DNA of 7,731 nt. Origin: Porticoccus sp. Its GTDB lineage: Bacteria; Pseudomonadota; Gammaproteobacteria; Pseudomonadales; Porticoccaceae. The notes beneath the pieces were generated by a model. It saw only the letters and a list, made by a program, of their open reading frames with translations. It searched no databases and was not told where the DNA came from. This document shows positions 7,316 to 7,731 of the stretch, piece by piece. Positions within the stretch are counted from its first letter, which is position 1. The number at the start of each line of letters is the position of its first letter. The DNA is taken from the NCBI GenBank assembly GCA_002685455.1, contig NYXF01000097.1, positions 1 to 7,731 on the forward strand, read 5' to 3'. The position numbers and the translations under genes were made by a program.

Positions 7316-7344
7316 CATATAGTGATCCAGTGCGTATGTGTCAA
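7316..7344 (-). promoter_or_regulatory. Promoter of the groES-groEL operon, heat-shock-like or sigma-70
   Basis: On the minus strand a perfect TTGACA (7344 to 7339), in the context CCTCTTGACAC, is followed by CTATAT (7322 to 7317) with a 16-bp spacer, or TATATG (7321 to 7316) with 17 bp. CTTGA plus a C-rich or CTAT-type -10 is close to the alphaproteobacterial RpoH pattern, and the site also fits the housekeeping consensus. Transcription would start near 7309, about 40 nt before the groES ATG. No CIRCE element (TTAGCACTC-N9-GAGTGCTAA) is present between this site and groES, so HrcA control is not supported here. Confidence 0.65.
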
Positions 7345-7408
7345 GAGGGGCTTCAAAAACGAATAATTATAAAAGATGACAAAAAATGCTTATTTTACAA
7401 CACTTTGA

Positions 7409-7731
7409 CTACTGTTCAGACTCTCCACCGTCTATAACTATATTTTGTCCAGTCATAAACGAGCCTGCTTCAGACGCAAGGTAGACGGCGGCTCCTGCGA
7501 TTTCATCAGGCATACCAATTCTTTTGAGCGCTGATTTCGCTGTTGTTACCCTCAAAATGTCTTCATTTTCCCAAAGTGCACGTGCAAAATCAGTCTTGAT
7601 TAGCCCCGGAGATATACAATTTGCTCTAATATTATTTCTGCCATACTCCACAGAAATATTCCTTGCTAACTGAGAGTCAGCGGCCTTGCTAATAGCATAA
7701 GCGCCTAGCATGCTGCTTCCGTGTAGACCTG
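7409..7731 (-). CDS. Short-chain dehydrogenase/reductase (SDR), C-terminal part only
   Basis: The frame is open through the right edge, so the gene is truncated by the window and not broken; about 107 C-terminal residues are visible. The classical SDR catalytic pair is present as YAISK (Tyr-x-x-x-Lys), followed by KAADSQLARN, the NIRANCISPGLIKTDF segment with its PG motif, RIGMPDEIAGAAVYLAS, and the terminal GQNIVIDGG common to the family. The catalytic Ser and the N-terminal glycine-rich NAD(P) site lie outside the window. It resembles SDR proteins of the DHRS4-like kind, but substrate and cofactor preference cannot be assigned. It is on the same strand as groES and ends about 65 bp before the groES promoter, with no clear terminator, so some read-through is possible. 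Confidence 0.92.
   Translation of the reverse strand, partial: GLHGSSMLGAYAISKAADSQLARNISVEYGRNNIRANCISPGLIKTDFARALWENEDILRVTTAKSALKRIGMPDEIAGAAVYLASEAGSFMTGQNIVIDGGESEQ

Overview
The window is AT-rich and reads as ordinary chromosome of an alphaproteobacterium, probably a low-GC free-living (marine, SAR11-like or similar) lineage. This rests on three points: a tightly packed hisS-hisZ-hisG cluster, the alphaproteobacterial form of HisRS (GPGR motif 2 loop and C-terminal extension) with a short-form HisG that needs HisZ, and GroEL/GroES sequences of alphaproteobacterial type. The lineage is inferred from protein character only. No tRNA, rRNA, CRISPR array, insertion sequence or phage gene was seen.

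Layout: 1-179 (-) is the start of an unrecognised gene running off the left edge. 180-337 is non-coding or ambiguous and holds a strong hairpin. 338-571 (+) is a 77-residue protein made almost entirely of a RodZ-type helix-turn-helix. It converges on a major facilitator transporter at 586-1785 (-). A 214-bp divergent region (1786-1999) follows, then hisS (2000-3391), hisZ (3395-4522) and hisG (4525-5226), all + strand and separated by only 3 and 2 bp. A bidirectional intrinsic terminator at 5225-5255 separates hisG from the convergent groEL (5276-6925, -), which follows groES (6950-7270, -). A good heat-shock-like or vegetative promoter precedes groES at 7316-7344. A partial short-chain dehydrogenase (7409-7731, -) runs off the right edge.

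The most interesting item lies in the hisS leader: an 11-codon reading frame at 1874-1909 encoding M-I-V-Y-T-H-H-H-I-H-I, with four His codons, whose stop codon directly abuts a 9-bp hairpin. It sits 90 bp upstream of an operon that both charges tRNA-His (HisS) and starts histidine synthesis (HisZ-HisG). This is what a histidine-sensing leader peptide should look like. I could not find a textbook Rho-independent terminator after it, so the mechanism is open. Interleaved ATCGT/ACGAT repeats right at the hisS start codon could add a second structural switch.

How the genes work together: HisG and HisZ form the ATP phosphoribosyltransferase that catalyses the first step of histidine biosynthesis. 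HisS consumes the product to make His-tRNA. Control by His-tRNA charging through the leader would coordinate both. GroES/GroEL form a separate chaperonin operon with its own promoter and strong ribosome binding sites.
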